Made by a program: the position numbers and the translations under genes. A DNA stretch of 58,832 nucleotides from Stagonosporopsis chrysanthemi. Its lineage: Eukaryota; Ascomycota; Dothideomycetes; Pleosporales; Didymellaceae. The notes below the pieces were generated by a model. It was not told where the DNA came from and did no database searches. It worked only from the letters and a program-made list of their open reading frames with translations. Within the stretch, counting starts at the first letter, position 1. Every line of letters begins with the position of its first letter. Shown here one piece after another: positions 22,184 through 35,084 of the stretch. Location: contig JAFISE010000186.1 in assembly GCA_022560025.1 (NCBI GenBank), positions 1-58,832 of the forward strand, read 5' to 3'.

Positions 22184-22580
22184 ATGCTATAGAGAGGCAT
22201 CTGCTATGCTACTGGAAATTCTTTCGATGAAACCAGAAGAACAACGGCATATACTAGCTGAGTGAATTTTAGGTCGTGTCGTAGAGTAGCAGTCTGATCT
22301 GCTACCAGCAGGTCGCACCATCGCTCTAATATCTAGAGCAGGAGTGCTACCGTCGCCCACTCTTTTTCAATCGACGTCTGCGCAAACAAAAGAAAACATC
22401 TAAATGCTGTGAGAAAGAAATAGCACCCAGACATAAGACAGTGACAAGAAATCTCTAGCCAGAGGGCATCGAGCAACGCTGTGGGCGAGGCCACTGCATA
22501 ATAGTCGCAAAGTTGACTGCGCAGATGCAGGAGAACAGCGCGACAGACAAGAGTTTGCGCAATAGTAGAGGCAAAATTAT
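22184..22580. other. Intergenic, no gene seen
   Basis: 3' flank of the F-box gene with mixed base composition. I see no open frame or RNA gene. TA-rich RIP sequence begins around 22570. Confidence 0.5.
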
Positions 22581-22922
22581 ATACTATAGTGTGTAAAAGT
22601 GTTATGTAACGCGTAGTAAGTAAATTTATATACTTTACAAGGTCTAATTCTTGTTATAGAGTAAGCTTTTGCTGCTGCTTATTAGCAACTGCCTAGAGAA
22701 CCTAATTGTGTTAATAAACCTGCAACAATATAGAGCAATTAACACTATATATTTTTGCAATCTAAGTATATACAAATTTATTGCTAGGCTTTAAATTATA
22801 GATCTCTGTAATAGTATTATCTATTTCTAGCATAGTAGTAGAGTTATTACATATTAAAATAAATACGTTGTTTAGTTATACTGTATATTAGTTAAATCTA
22901 TATATTAGGTGCACAGACATAG
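22581..22922. mobile_element. RIP sequence ending in a Pogo-like terminus
   Basis: About 340 bp of TA-rich sequence ending in GGTGCACAGACATAG (22909-22923), which matches the 3' terminus of Fot1/Pogo copy 1 (GGTGTACAGACATAG) and directly abuts the start of copy 2. It may be an internally deleted (MITE-like) relative. Its left edge is not defined. Confidence 0.35.
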
Positions 22923-22924
22923 TA

Positions 22925-25024
22925 TAGTGTCTGTGCACGCTGTGTATACCTTTAAGCTGTGCACACTCTTACTAAAAATATACTATACTCTTCTATATAA
23001 TATCTCTACGCTATAATATTGCTTAAAGAAGCGCTTGCAGAGGTAGATATAGCAGATATAGAAGGTTAACTCTTATACTAGGTAATTGTAAAAAAGTATA
23101 ATATTTACTATATAACTTTATTCTACTATTATTAATATAAAGTTATATTACGTGTAAAAGCTGATTTAAATCTATATAAGCTCTACTTTATATATAAGAA
23201 AGAGCTTTGTAAGTTTATAAAAAAGCTTACTAATTAAGGCCTACTTCTTATAAGGTAAATAGTACAAAATATAGCTTCTAAACTAGCTGTAGAGAGAGTC
23301 TCTAACTTGTAAGTTACTTACTTTCTTAACTGTTACTATAATACTCTTCTATATAAATAGAGCAACGCTATAGATACTTAATATCTTTATGCTAATAGCT
23401 ATAAAAAGTATACTTACTTCTTTAACTTTATATACTCTAAAATAAACAAACACTTAATCAAGCTATAGTATATATACAATATAAATAAAAAGAGCTTTGT
23501 AATTAAAGTATTTAATAGGCGCACGAAATAGGTGTTTAGCTAAGCTTCTATAGAGTTAAAACGTATTGCTAGCTATTATAAAATAGTAATAGGTAATAAG
23601 TATTAATACTTATAAGTGTCTGCGCTAATAGTTTATAGCTGCCTCTAGCTATACTATACCTAAGGGCACCTAACACTCTATAATTAACCTAAGTAGCAGA
23701 TCTAGACGTAGAAAAACACTTAGTATTTCTTAGTGCAACTTCTTTAGGTTAGACAAACAACAAGGTTAGCCTTGCCTAGTTAGAACAAGTATTTAATTGC
23801 TATACCTAAGAAAAGGTATACTAAAATTAGTAACTACTTATAGTAGACAGCTATAGCTTGTATATAACTTAGAGATTTATTAAATACTGCTATTATAATA
23901 GAATACTACTACTAGTATTCTTACTTTACAGTACTTATACGCTGCAGCTATTAGATATAGCTTTGTTCTTACCTCTAGCAACAAGCTACTCTAAACAGCT
24001 TACTAAATACCTTTATAGTAGCTAGGCAATAGCTAGAGTTACTAAACATAACTTTTTCTGCCTATTCTATAGTGCTTAGACAACTACTTTTACTCTAAGC
24101 CTTATCCTTAGGTCCTTTAAAGTTATAGGCTTATTACTACCTAATACAGCTGTAATTATTAATAGATTTAAGAACAAGCGCAGGCAGCTACTTTGTACAC
24201 TATTCTTAGTGCTAGGTAACAATTAGAAACAAGCTATACAAATACTAGATAAGGTAGCAAAAGATTAGGACTTAGAGAAGGTCTAGCAGCTAAGGCATAC
24301 TATCTCTTACCTCTCTGCTACTATAAAGCTTGTACAGCTTAAAAACAAAGGCCTTTGCAACACGCTTTAGCAGTAAAAGCCCTCTAAGCAGAAGCAGAGA
24401 AAGCTTAACCTACAGCAGAATAAAGAGTATAAGAGTGCAGCTGTTTTTTAGTCTCTATAGAAGGTCTATAAAGAAGAAGAGCGTTATAAGACAAACAAAG
24501 AGATAGAGCTGCAGAAGGAAGCAGATAAAGCTTATAAGAAGGATGTTAAGGCACAAAAGAAGCTCTAAAATAAGCTGCAGAAGCAATAGTAGAAGGTAGA
24601 ATAAGTAAGGGCAAAGGAAGAGAAAGCCCTAAGGGAGGCTGCTAAGAAGGCTGAAAAACAACAAAGAAAAGAAGAGGCTAACGCTGCTAAATCTATCTAA
24701 TTGCCTTAAATAAGTAAGCGCAAGACCTTACAAAAGCCTCCTATAGAGCTAGCTGCTAAAAAACAGCGTGTGCGTAGTGCTACTTAGGTTGTAGTTGAGG
24801 CGTCATCTTCCCCAACACCTCTACTAGTTACTACACGCAGCAGCTGTACAACACGTCTAAGAAGTAGCAACAGGGCAAGCACTGTAGAACCTAATAGATT
24901 GTTACTACAAAAAATCTTAATATAGTAGCTTTTGTGTGTAGCTCTATTGCCTTATTTTTAGTTGTTGCCTAAGGTCGTTTTGGTGTGCACGGCCCGAAGG
25001 TGTGCACAGCGTGCACGGATACTG
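22925..25024 (+). mobile_element. Fot1/Pogo transposon, copy 2, RIP-inactivated
   Basis: A 2.1-kb element flanked by TA (22923-22924, 25025-25026). Terminal inverted repeats: left AGTGTCTGTGCACGCTGTG, right (inverted) AGTATCCGTGCACGCTGTG. Inside, the plus strand shows the Pogo block YNINKKSFVI..FNRRTK (about 23480-23535; family form YN.DE.GF), a DDE-region relic near 23840-24000, and a Lys/Glu/Ala-rich coiled tail (24400-24700) like those of copies 1 and 3. All frames carry many TAG/TAA. The right end is clearly less mutated than the centre. Confidence 0.82.
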
Positions 25025-25026
25025 TA

Positions 25027-27226
25027 ACCCTTAATTCTAGGTGCCGAGCTTCGTGCGGCTTTTACGTCTTTCGGCCTAATCAATGTTTGTCTAACAACAA
25101 TGCATACCCTGCTTTCCCTGCTACTACTACGCGCATTATTCTGTAATGCACAACCAAAGTTGAGAATTCTACAGCCCTCGCTTTTCAAAACTGCAGATGC
25201 AGTAGCGTAAGAGCTTTTGAGCTTCTGTAGCTACAAGATCTGCAGTATTACCTAGTAAGCAGTAACAACTTGCGCATGCTTTGCTTCCTATCAACTAGTC
25301 TGCATCTTGCTTGACGGGATATACAGAAAACAGTCCTTTTGAGTGCAGCATATTATGACTTGCTAAGTCTATTACCTTTCAATAGTCGAAGCTAGGTCTT
25401 GTAGGTATTATTTATGCTTGACCAATGTACACAAAGCTTGGTGACATAGAGATGAGTAATAGGTTCTTATGGATGTGGTTACGCAATCTCAAGAATGAGC
25501 CCTTGTGAGACACTTGAATTTTCAACGTATGATTTGTTACAGCAGAGTTGACAGTAAAGATAGCATTGCTATATTGTGTGCTACCTAATTCGCCTATGCT
25601 GTATTGTTGTATGTCAGGGACTATTTGCCACAAGATATCAAGGAAGTGGTCAGACAGGCTCTGCCGCAATGCCTCAAAATCCAGTCATCTAGTGCTTTCC
25701 TAGTCATTGGTGACTGCAAGCTCTCTTTCGCTCAAGCTATGGGGTAACTATATCCTAGGAGAAACAATATTTCGAGAGGTATCTCTGATACTAACACTGA
25801 AGACCTTTCAGCTGACTACATGTAGAATGCGACATGCTATCTTAGAGGCTAGGCTCTGCCACATCTAGGAAAACATTCATCTCAGGACTATCCTTCTACT
25901 GTGGCACTAGTGCGCGCAGTCTATATACTTTTTCCTGAGGTCTGTGCATTGATGGTGATGAGCATACAGCTTGACAGCCTTATCGAGCATGGCGACATCA
26001 ACTCGACTTGGCACTTCGAAGCTTATTGTAATAACATCCCCATTTTATGTCCCATGTCGGCTCTCTACATCATGAATGACTTCGGCCAGCTTGAACAGTG
26101 ATCTACCTCTCCGTATGTGATTCGAGGTGGTTTAAATTGCTTTGATGCTAATTGTCCAAGGATCCTGTTTTTATTGAGATTCACTATGACGTCAAAAGCA
26201 TCCTCTGCGCAGCGCTCTCTTGATAAAGCTTGCAGATATTAGCGATATACCATTGATTTCAAGACAGACACTTGCTCTTTGCAGCGCACTCTTCGAGGAG
26301 TGGCACCAGCTTCTCCCAAGCCTTTTGAACCTTGTTACAAATGCCCTCATTTGCAGCTAGAAGAATCAAGAGACCTTGTTCGCTTGCTTGAACAGTTGCA
26401 GCGGTGACAAACTGCACACTATACTTACAAGCAGACACAAATGCAATATTGTCAGTCAGCTGCAATTCTGTTTCAAACAGGAAATAACCTGTTCTATGTG
26501 TGTTGGGCTAGTCCGCCTCTTGCAGAGCCCGTGGTTCCGGTACATATCTAGTGCGGTGCAATGCGTCAATCTTGCTCTTGAAATCGTGTCGGCGCTGCCT
26601 GTCCCAGATTGTCTGTTCAGACTGCGTAGTATTTGGTTGAAGCATAATTAACCTTGGATCATGGCGATGTGATGGAATCTGACACTTTTGTTGCCTGCAA
26701 CTGCTGGTATGTCAGAAAAATTTCTAGTCCGGTCGGAGCTGCGCTCTTGTTGAGCTAGCTGTGACGGTGTTTGGCGACACATCGCACGGAATCTCCGGTG
26801 TGCAGAGCCTGACTCTACTCTGCACGATCCTTCGTAACTGAAAGGGCTTTTCTGTAGGCTGGAGACAAGCCTGTCTGCATGTTGCACGCAAGGCAGCGAC
26901 AACGTGTACGCCAGCGCATCACATCTGCATGCAACAGTATGCAACGCGAATTGCTTTTTTCGCTGGTCAGAATGGCGGTAATTGGTGCGAATGGCAACCG
27001 CGAGTGGTCTTATCTCTAGCAGATGATTGACCGCGCCATGCAGCACAAGGCCCTACCCTACCATACGGGGCGGCACGCTATCAGCGGGATTGGCGCACAA
27101 CGACAGGACGTGCGTTTGCAGGATAGCGAAGAAAACCAACCGCAAGGGCAAGTAAGATTTTCGTAAAACTAGTGCGCAACCCCGCACACTGCAACAATGA
27201 TGGCAACGGCAAGAGCGATAGATAGC
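25027..27226. other. Interval without a convincing gene
   Basis: 2.2 kb of near-normal composition. Short frames occur on both strands (for example minus 26259-26465 and 25412-25669, plus 25901-26101), but none has a recognisable domain or a plausible start and splice structure. The minus-strand piece reading GLLILLAANEGICNKVQKAWEKLVPLLEEC looks helical, like part of a decayed gene. I do not assign it. Confidence 0.4.
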
Positions 27227-27228
27227 TA

Positions 27229-27269
27229 CCGTGTCTGTGCGCGTGACGCCCGGATTCGCGTGACGCCCG
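27229..27269 (+). repeat. Left TIR of Pogo copy 3
   Basis: Begins CCGTGTCTGTG and contains two copies of GCGTGACGCCCG separated by GATTC. Its reverse complement occurs at 35952-35992. Direct repeats inside TIRs are commonly transposase-binding sites in Tc1/mariner relatives; that role is inferred here. Confidence 0.88.
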
Positions 27270-27316
27270 ATTACTAAAACAAGCATCTATCTTCAACGCG
27301 TTATAACTCAACAACT

Positions 27317-28451
27317 ATGGCACCTATTGATGATGCGCTTGCAGCGGTTGAAGCGCTGGAACCAGGAGAGAAACTTGTATATCAAACAATTGCTGATCAG
27401 TTTGCTGTTGATTGCTTAACGCTGGCGTGGAGACATAGGGGTGTTTAGGCACCTCCAGAGATCAAGAACCTCAACTAGCAGAAGCTTACCCCACAACAAG
27501 AAGCAGAGCTTGTAAAGTATATAGAAGAGCTTACTGCTTGTTATATACCTCTTACAAGAGAGATGATACAAAATTTTGTATTATCTGTAGCTAAGGAACG
27601 TGTAAGCAAGAGCTAGGTTACTTAGTTTATTAACAACTACTCTATCTATCTTATCTCTTAATACTTAACAGGTATAGATACTAATTATTACAACGCTGAT
27701 TTATATTAAAAGTACAAGCTCTACTTTAACCTACTACAATGCAGAATTACTAAATATAAAGTTAACAGCTGCTATATATACAATATAGATAAGAAGGGCT
27801 TTATAATTAGGATTACTACTAGAACTAAATACATGTTTAGTAGGTAGATATAAGAGAAGAGAAAGGTTAAGGTATTACTTTAAGATAGTAATTAGGTATA
27901 AGTAATACTGCTAGCCTGTGTTTGCAGTAATAAGATAGTACTGCTACTAAGTCTTCTCTACAAGTCTGCTAACAGTACTCTGTAATTAAGCTAGGTAGAA
28001 GAGATAGAGCTAGAAGTACACAATATACTTGTTTTCTCTTTACCTACTAGCTAGACTAACAATAATATAGGCCTTGCCTAGCTTTAACAGGTATTTAATT
28101 ACTTTACTAAGACTAAGGCGCAAAAAAAGTAGTATTTTCTAATTCTTAATAGCTATAGATCTTATATAATAATAGACTTTATTAACTAGTATAATTAGAA
28201 TAAGATACTCTTAGCTATTCTTTCTTCTTACTTAACTTACATGCTGTAGCTGTTAAACGTAGTATTGTTTAAGCCTCTTTTAACTGCGTATTTAAAAGAG
28301 CTTACAATACACCTTTACAATAGCTAGAGACTATTAGTAATTAAGAAGAGTAACTTTTTCTACTTATTCTAGAAGGCCTAAATAAGCACATTTACTTAAA
28401 GGTTAATACTTAAGTCTTTTAAGGCAATAGGTATAGTGCCCTTCTAACCTA
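27317..28451 (+). pseudogene. Fot1/Pogo transposase, N-terminal and DDE part
   Basis: Starts MAPIDDALAAVEALEPGEK, typical of fungal Fot1-like transposases, then YQTIADQFAVD, APPEIKNLN and LTPQQEAELVKYIEEL, the helix-turn-helix/CENP-B-type DNA-binding part. YIYNIDKKGFII (about 27774-27810) is the region of the first catalytic Asp. The third acidic region is damaged near 28150-28270 (IIIDFIN, ILLAIL, LQLLNVVLFKPLL). Stops begin at 27447 and become dense. The LINE insertion interrupts it at 28451. Confidence 0.82.
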
Positions 28452-29710
28452 CACCTAAATACTAACTTTTTAATTTTTAAGTCTTCTTTCTAGAGGCCCT
28501 AAAAATCTTAGCAAATTAACTAAGCCTACTATAGCAACTCTAAAGACACGTCTAACTTCCTTTGTACTCTTTGCGCAACGCGCAAAGAGGCGCGTAGCAA
28601 GGATAACAGAGTTTTCTGCTCCCCCTAGCTCTCTAACCTTCTAGCACACAGAGTCCTTAGACTCTAAGTCTCCTTAACACCTTAATAACTGCGCCTTAGA
28701 ACAGCTCTAGAGGGTCCTAAATTATTAGGCCCCCCCTCTAAGCAGCCTAAACCTTAGTAAGAGCACTCTTAAACCCTAAGTCTCTAATACTGTCTAACGC
28801 TATATTACTAAGACTTAGGAGATTACTTAGCTATAGAACACTATTACTACTGCCTTTGCAGCAGCTATAGATTATTACGCAGAAGGCTATTCTAACCCCT
28901 AAGAAGCTAGGATTGCTGCAGAACTGCAGTAGAGAGTTATTAGAGCTCTAACCTCCCTCTCCTAAAGCCATTCCCCCCCTAGCTCTTGCTAGAGCAGCAA
29001 TACTAATTAAAGCAACCCTAGGAGCTAAGAATTAAGACGCTGCTCTTAGGCAGACGTAGCTAGAGACCCCTAAAACACAGCGCTAAGCAGGGGCAGTAGC
29101 AGGCCTTTAAACTCTGCTAAGTCCTAGCTTAACCTGCCTTCTAAGCTAAAGGAAGACATTTAAATTTTTGTTACAATCTCTAACCTATTAGTATAATTAC
29201 AGCAACCTTCCTTCTTTGTAATAAGACAGGCAGTATACAAGAGTATAAAAAGAATTACTCTTTAAGACATTCCTACTATATTGCTAATTAACATAAGCTA
29301 AGCAATTACACTAGCAAACAAAATAATTAGGGATTAACTTTTAACTTAAAGAAACTAAGAGCTTATAGTAAAAGCCCTAGGTAGAGAAGTAATTAGAATC
29401 TTAGAACACTAGATTAACTATACTGTGCAAAGAGTACCTAGCTCTTTTTAGACCCTAGACAGTACTAAACTGCCTACTACTACCTAGCTAGTAGAAGAAA
29501 AGGTCTGCTTGCAAACAGGCAAGCAGCTAGTTAGCTGCAGGCCCTTATACTATAGGGCTAACTAGAATAGACTTACTATATAGATTATATTATACAAAGA
29601 GCTAGTCTGCTTATTCTAGCTCTTTAGTACTAGCTAATTCTTAAAAGAAATCTATAAACACCCTACTATCTAGAGACACAACCTAGGCTGCTAGTAGTAC
29701 TGCAACGTTG

Positions 29711-30233
29711 TGTTACGATCCCAAGGAACACCAAACGTACGGAAACAATTACAAGGTAATACGGCACAGTTAACCCACACGGGTTGAGGAATTACATGTC
29801 AGCAACATTGCAAGGTCAGCAGTCATCAGTACAAGCGCAGGCTATCACGTGACGTGATCAGTCTTGGCATGATCAGTGCGATCAGTGATCAGTCTGATCA
29901 ATGATCAATGATCAGTGTGATCAATGATCACTGCGATCAGTAGTTCAACACCATTGATCACTCTGCATATCTCCTTAGTATATAGTCGTGTAGGAACACA
30001 ACCACTAGGGTTCGTGTTCAACCTAAGTAACAATCTAAGTTATTAGATCTCAACCCCAACCTTCGAGCCAGACAGTCTACTCTGTACTACTCATCGTTAC
30101 CCTTGCTTTTAAGACAGACAGATAGTATCTGTACTCCTTACTGCAAACCCCCTTCGGCCTCCTGTTACCGTATTCATCCTCGAGAACCAATTGAATAGTG
30201 CTTACGAGCTTTGCTTAAAGTACGACCTCAACA
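29711..30233 (+). mobile_element. Solo LTR, little mutated, TSD CGTTG
   Basis: A 523-bp LTR from TGTTACGATC to CCTCAACA, flanked by CGTTG (29706-29710, 30234-30238). It is distinctly GC-richer than the LINE around it and lacks RIP bias, so it inserted after most RIP in this LINE. It carries a cluster of TGATCA palindromes at about 29856-29945. The related but RIP-mutated copy is 4951-5478. No internal region remains here. Confidence 0.88.
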
Positions 30234-32779
30234 CGTTGCCTGCTGTATGCAAGTTGCCTACTGTGCACACTGCAGAGACTGCACAGATAGACACTAAGGG
30301 CCTTATAGCATAAACTGTTACTATAAAGCTAAGTGTGCTAACTGCTATAGCTTATACCTAGCTAGTTACTCTAACTACTTAGCTGCCTCCTGCTAGGTAC
30401 ATAGACACATAATTAAGCCTACTAAGGCTAAACTAAATACTGTCTGCTGCGCAGGCAAAGCAACATATTAGCATCTCTACAGGACAGTAGAGGCAACTCT
30501 TTACTAGACAATGCTGTAGTATAAGGGTACCTCCCTAGAGGCTGCCTAAGAGATCCTAGCTCCTTACCCTTCTCTCTAAAGGCAAGCACCTAAGGAAGAT
30601 AGTAGGGCAGCTACAACAGAAATAAGCAGTGCCTCTTAAGCATCTTTACTTACTAATAGCAGAGAAAAAAGACTAAGACAGGCTGCTGCAGGCTGTGCAA
30701 ACCTAAATATAAGAGATATGTCTGCTAACAGTCTACGCCTACAACTAACTATCTACACTAACCTCTTAACCTTAGAAAGAGAAGACACTAGTATAAGCAA
30801 TAAACTACTATCTATATACTAGAACACCTGCACACACCCCCTACCTGCAACAGGCATTAATAGCCTAGCTAGCAGGGAAACTAACTCTGCGTGTGCTAGG
30901 CTAACATTAGCAGGAGCTCTCTCTGCTATATTACTATACTAAAAGTAGCCTTCTAGAAAGGTATAGACGTAGTATACGTCTAAGAACTCTTTACCTGTGC
31001 TAACTTAAGAACTTCTACCTACCTAGGCTACAGATACCTTGCACTTATTAGCACCTAGGATGCCCTTAACGTAACAGGCTTAACCTGCCCTAGAGTAATA
31101 ATATACATCTGCAAAGGGCACTACCTTAAACTTTAGGCTAGAAAAAGCCTTAATTACCTAGACCTGCTATAAGCTGTTGTAAACAGAGTCTTTATACTAA
31201 ACTGCTACAGACAGCTATACACCCCTAGCGTAATACAGTACGTTATGCATCTAATACCTCCTTAACAGTGCCTTATAAGGAGTGACTTTAACGCTAAGTA
31301 TAAGTCTTTTAACCTAGCTGCTAGCGCAGCTAACAAGGGTGCTAAGCTAGCTAGATAGGCTGCTGCTGCTTCTATAGACTATATTAGCATCCTAGGACAG
31401 CTAACATACTAAGCAGGCTAGGTTATTAACCTTACCTTCTCTAACGTCCTATTTGCTTAATTACAAGTTGATGTAAGCATGCACAGCAGTTTAGACTACA
31501 AGACAATAGTAACCTATATTTCTACCTCTATAAAGAGTATGCAGTACCTAGATTAATACTACTACTAAGTTGCAGAAGCAAGCCTACCTAAGTTTACAGG
31601 GCTTATTAAGATAGGCGTCTAGGACATCCTAGACCTGCTTAAGGCTTAAGGTGCAGCACAGCTTAATAGATACGTTGCAATGCTAATAGAGACAGTTTAG
31701 CACTCTATAAAGACAGTAAGCAAGCTAGATTGCAAGTAAGAACGTGCTGCACTGTAGTAGACAAAGGAGTGCAAGACAGCCTACTAAGCCTACAAACATG
31801 CTAGACAGCACTGCAGCAGCAGCGCCCTACTAGAAGAAATACAAGCCTTTAAGACAACAGTCTAACAGGCTAAAAGACAATACTAAAGACATATCCTTAA
31901 CAATGCTAAAGACAGCAAGGATCTATTTAAGGTAGTTACCTAGCACAAGCTTACACTAAACTATTAGGACACTTCTCTTATAGTAGACAGTAAAACAATA
32001 TCTAACCTTCTAGAGAAAGCAGAAGCACTTTAAGAGCAAGTCCTTAACTGCTACACAGTAAAAGACAACCTTAGCTACTAACTAAAGCAGGAAGCAACAG
32101 CGCCTCTCCCTTAGAGCACACATATCTTACTAGAGGAAGCTAAGCAAAATATAATAGGAGTCTTAAGCACCTTGCTAGGAACAGACTGCTCTACTGTGCA
32201 ACTACTCTGTGCCTGCTAGGCCTAGGTAGGAGAACTTATACGACAAATCTTCTAGCAATGCCTTTAACTTAACTACTTCCTAGGCTAGTAGAAGCTTGCA
32301 GAAGTAGCTATAATACCTAAGGTAGGAAAGAAAGATTAGACGTTACCCTAATCCTAAAGACCTATAGCGCTCCTCTCCTGCATTAGAAAGGGCCTTAAAA
32401 GGACAGTAGCTAGAAGAATTGCGTAGACTGCTATAACCTACAAGATCCTTAGCCCCTAGCATAGAAGCGCCCTCCTAAAGCGCTCTGCTATAGATCTAAC
32501 TGCAGTGTTTACTTACGACACAGAAGCAGCGTAGGCAAAAGGCTAGCACGTTATAATAGTAACCTTAGACGTGCAAGGCGCCTTTAACGCTCTCCTTAAG
32601 AACTGCCTACTACACTAGATAGCCTAACAGGGCTGGCCTTAAAGGACCCTCTTCTTTATCAACTCTTTCCTTACTAATTAAAGGGTTCAAGTCTGCCTAG
32701 ACTAAGTTACTACCCCTAGCTACCTAGTCGCCTGCAGCACACTACAGGGCTTACCCCTCTCCTTAGTCCTGTATATACT

Positions 32780-34560
32780 GTACCTAGTAGAGCTGCTGTC
32801 TATAGACACAAAGAAGAGATTTAGATATACAGATAATATATACTTATATTAGGCCTTACACTCTCTTAATAAGAACGTCTAGCTCCTAGCAGCAGACTTA
32901 CAACAGATTAAAGCATAGAGTGCAGCTAATAAGGTTACCTTTGCCCTAGAAAAACAAGAAATAATCTACTTTACTTAATAGAAGAGCAGCTACGCACTAC
33001 TCTGTGTAGTAGACAAACATCTTACAATCTATCTAATCTTGCTAAACACATTAAGAACCTAGCTAGCCCTTTAATAGCTAGGGATCTAGTTTAACTGCAA
33101 GCTTACCTTTAAGCGCTACGTAGCTACACACAATGTAAAAGCAGCTAAAGTAGCCTATTATATTTGCAGCCTAGCAAACACAGCCTACAGACTACTAGCT
33201 AGCTCTCTCTGCAAGGCTATAATAACCTGCGTATACCTGTCTGTTCTGTATAGAGCTAAGTGCTAGTACAGAGGTCGTACAAAGCCTTTACGCACACTAA
33301 AACCTAGCAGACCTGCAGAGGTTAGCACCTATATAGAGTAGTATATAGCAGTTATAGACAAAACACTAGCTATAGCAGCTAAAGGGATTCTCTTAGTGTA
33401 GCAAACAACCTCTATTGCTACTCTCTTCTAAGACACTAAACTACTCTCTGCTGCTAATGTGTTAGAAGAAGCTAAACTCTGCTTTGCAACATATCTACGC
33501 ACAATAGATGCAGAATACCTACTTGCTAGCTGCACAGCAGCTATAAGGATAAGCATAGGCAGGTTAGCTAGAAAGCTGCAGCAAATGCAGACTAAAGTCT
33601 AGTACCTAGGATCTCTACTGCCTAAGATTCCTAGGACAATACTATTAGCTCTTTACTACTTACCTAGCTACTAAACAGACTTAACAATAGGCATAGACAA
33701 AAAGAGCGCAGCAAAGGCATTTTAAGAATAGTAGGCTGACTTTCTACTTTTAGACGTTGCTATCTTCTTAAATAGATCTAAACAGTACACAAAAGACAAA
33801 GAAAAGTAAGTTACCTATAGCTTTGCAGTGTATTAGGATAGAAAGTAACTGCAGACTAGACGCAGCTTACTCTACTCTACTGCGCACGTCTTTAACACAG
33901 AGGCTATTAGGGCATAGAAAGGCCTCTAACACACTATTAGACAGCTAGCACTTTACACTTGCTAAATCTAGCTATGTATAGACAGCACCTTAGTTATATA
34001 GTGCCTTAGGAGCGTTACACTCTCTACTTTATAATAGGCCTTCTTAGAGTGCTACAGTGCTATAGAGACACACAATATCTCTATTAAATAGGCTTCTAAA
34101 CACCTAGGTATTAAAAGAAACAAAGTAGTAGACAGACTTGCTAACCTAAAAGCCTAGCACCTATTACTCCTAACTAGAAAGGCAGCTATGCCTATACTCT
34201 TAGGCATTAAAACAATAGCCTGCAAGATGCTTTAGCACATGCAACAGACCTAGTAGTCTAACAAGAAGACTAAGCTCTCTAAGTAGTACAAGAGCTAGGA
34301 CTTAGACTATGCACTATGCAGCAGTCTAAAGGAGCTAGACTTACTAAGAGCTACTTTAGCTAGGCTCTTCTTTATTTAATCTATACATAGGGACTTTACT
34401 TAGTACTACTAAAAGTACAACTATAAGGACAAAAACCTTACCTGCTTATACAGACAAGACAAGACACTAGAGCACCTTGCGCTCTGCTGTAAGACCCTAG
34501 GGACCTTTAGCTGATAGCTGCTTCGACTACCTACACTGCTATCTAGCTAGGCTAAGGGCC
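32780..34560 (+). pseudogene. LINE RT and RNase H remnant
   Basis: The frame reads PLSPVLYILYLAELL-like sequence ahead of YTDNIYLY, the RIP version of the LINE catalytic YADD block. RNase H follows (VTYSFAVY, HVFNTEAI, LCIDSTLVI, DRLANLKA), then RDLDYAL-like and CLYRQDKTLEHLALCCKTLG C-terminal motifs. It aligns residue by residue with the better preserved fragment at 36300-37030. Confidence 0.8.
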
Positions 34561-35084
34561 TGTCGTATACTGCAGAGCTGATTAAAGATCTAGAGGCCTT
34601 TAAGGCCTTTGTCTAGCTTACATAATACTACACTAAGATCTGCCCCTGTTAGCTCTTGCAGCCTTGCAACAGCAACAAGCAATACAGCACTTAGCAGAAG
34701 CAGGTCTAGCATATTAGCTGCAAAGCCCTGTCTCCCTTCTTCTCTTTTTCTCCCCTTTCTTATCCTCTCCCCTACACATATACACTTACTTACTCTCTTT
34801 CTCTCTCCTTCTTTTACCTTAGTATATAGATGCCTTAAAACGCAAGGAAATTACTCTAATGTACATACATTGCTTAGTCTCCTTAACTAGAAGGGGAGCT
34901 GTAGCTCTAAAATAGTAGCAATACCTGTATAGGTAAGAAATGCTTTCTAAGGTAGTATGTTAGCACTAGAATTCTATAGCTTAGCACGTTGTATATGCCT
35001 TTTAGGAGGCAAGATAGTAGACTTTATCCCTATTAACTAGACGTAAAATAAATACCAACTAACTAACTAAGCCCTTCTAACCTA

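Larger units (their letters stand above)
28452..35070 (+). mobile_element. Full-length Tad-like LINE, RIP-inactivated
   Basis: Flanked by a 14-bp duplication GCCCTTCTAACCTA (28438-28451, 35071-35084) and ending in a short tandem tail (CTAA repeats, RIP form of CCAA). About 6.1 kb without the solo LTR. ORF1 relic: Cys/His-rich zinc-knuckle-like segment near 30265-30420. ORF2 relic: endonuclease-like region about 30900-31400, reverse transcriptase with YTDN (RIP form of YADD) at 32826-32837 preceded by GLPLS, and RNase H at about 33800-34180 (HVFNTEA, LCIDST, VVDRLAN), then a Cys-rich C-terminus. RT plus RNase H and short tandem tails fit the fungal Tad/I group. No frame is open. Confidence 0.87.

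Noticed and set aside
34609..34890. A 93-codon plus-strand frame
   Set aside because: It lies in the 3' part of the RIP-mutated LINE, is Ser/Leu low-complexity, and crosses the LINE protein frame.
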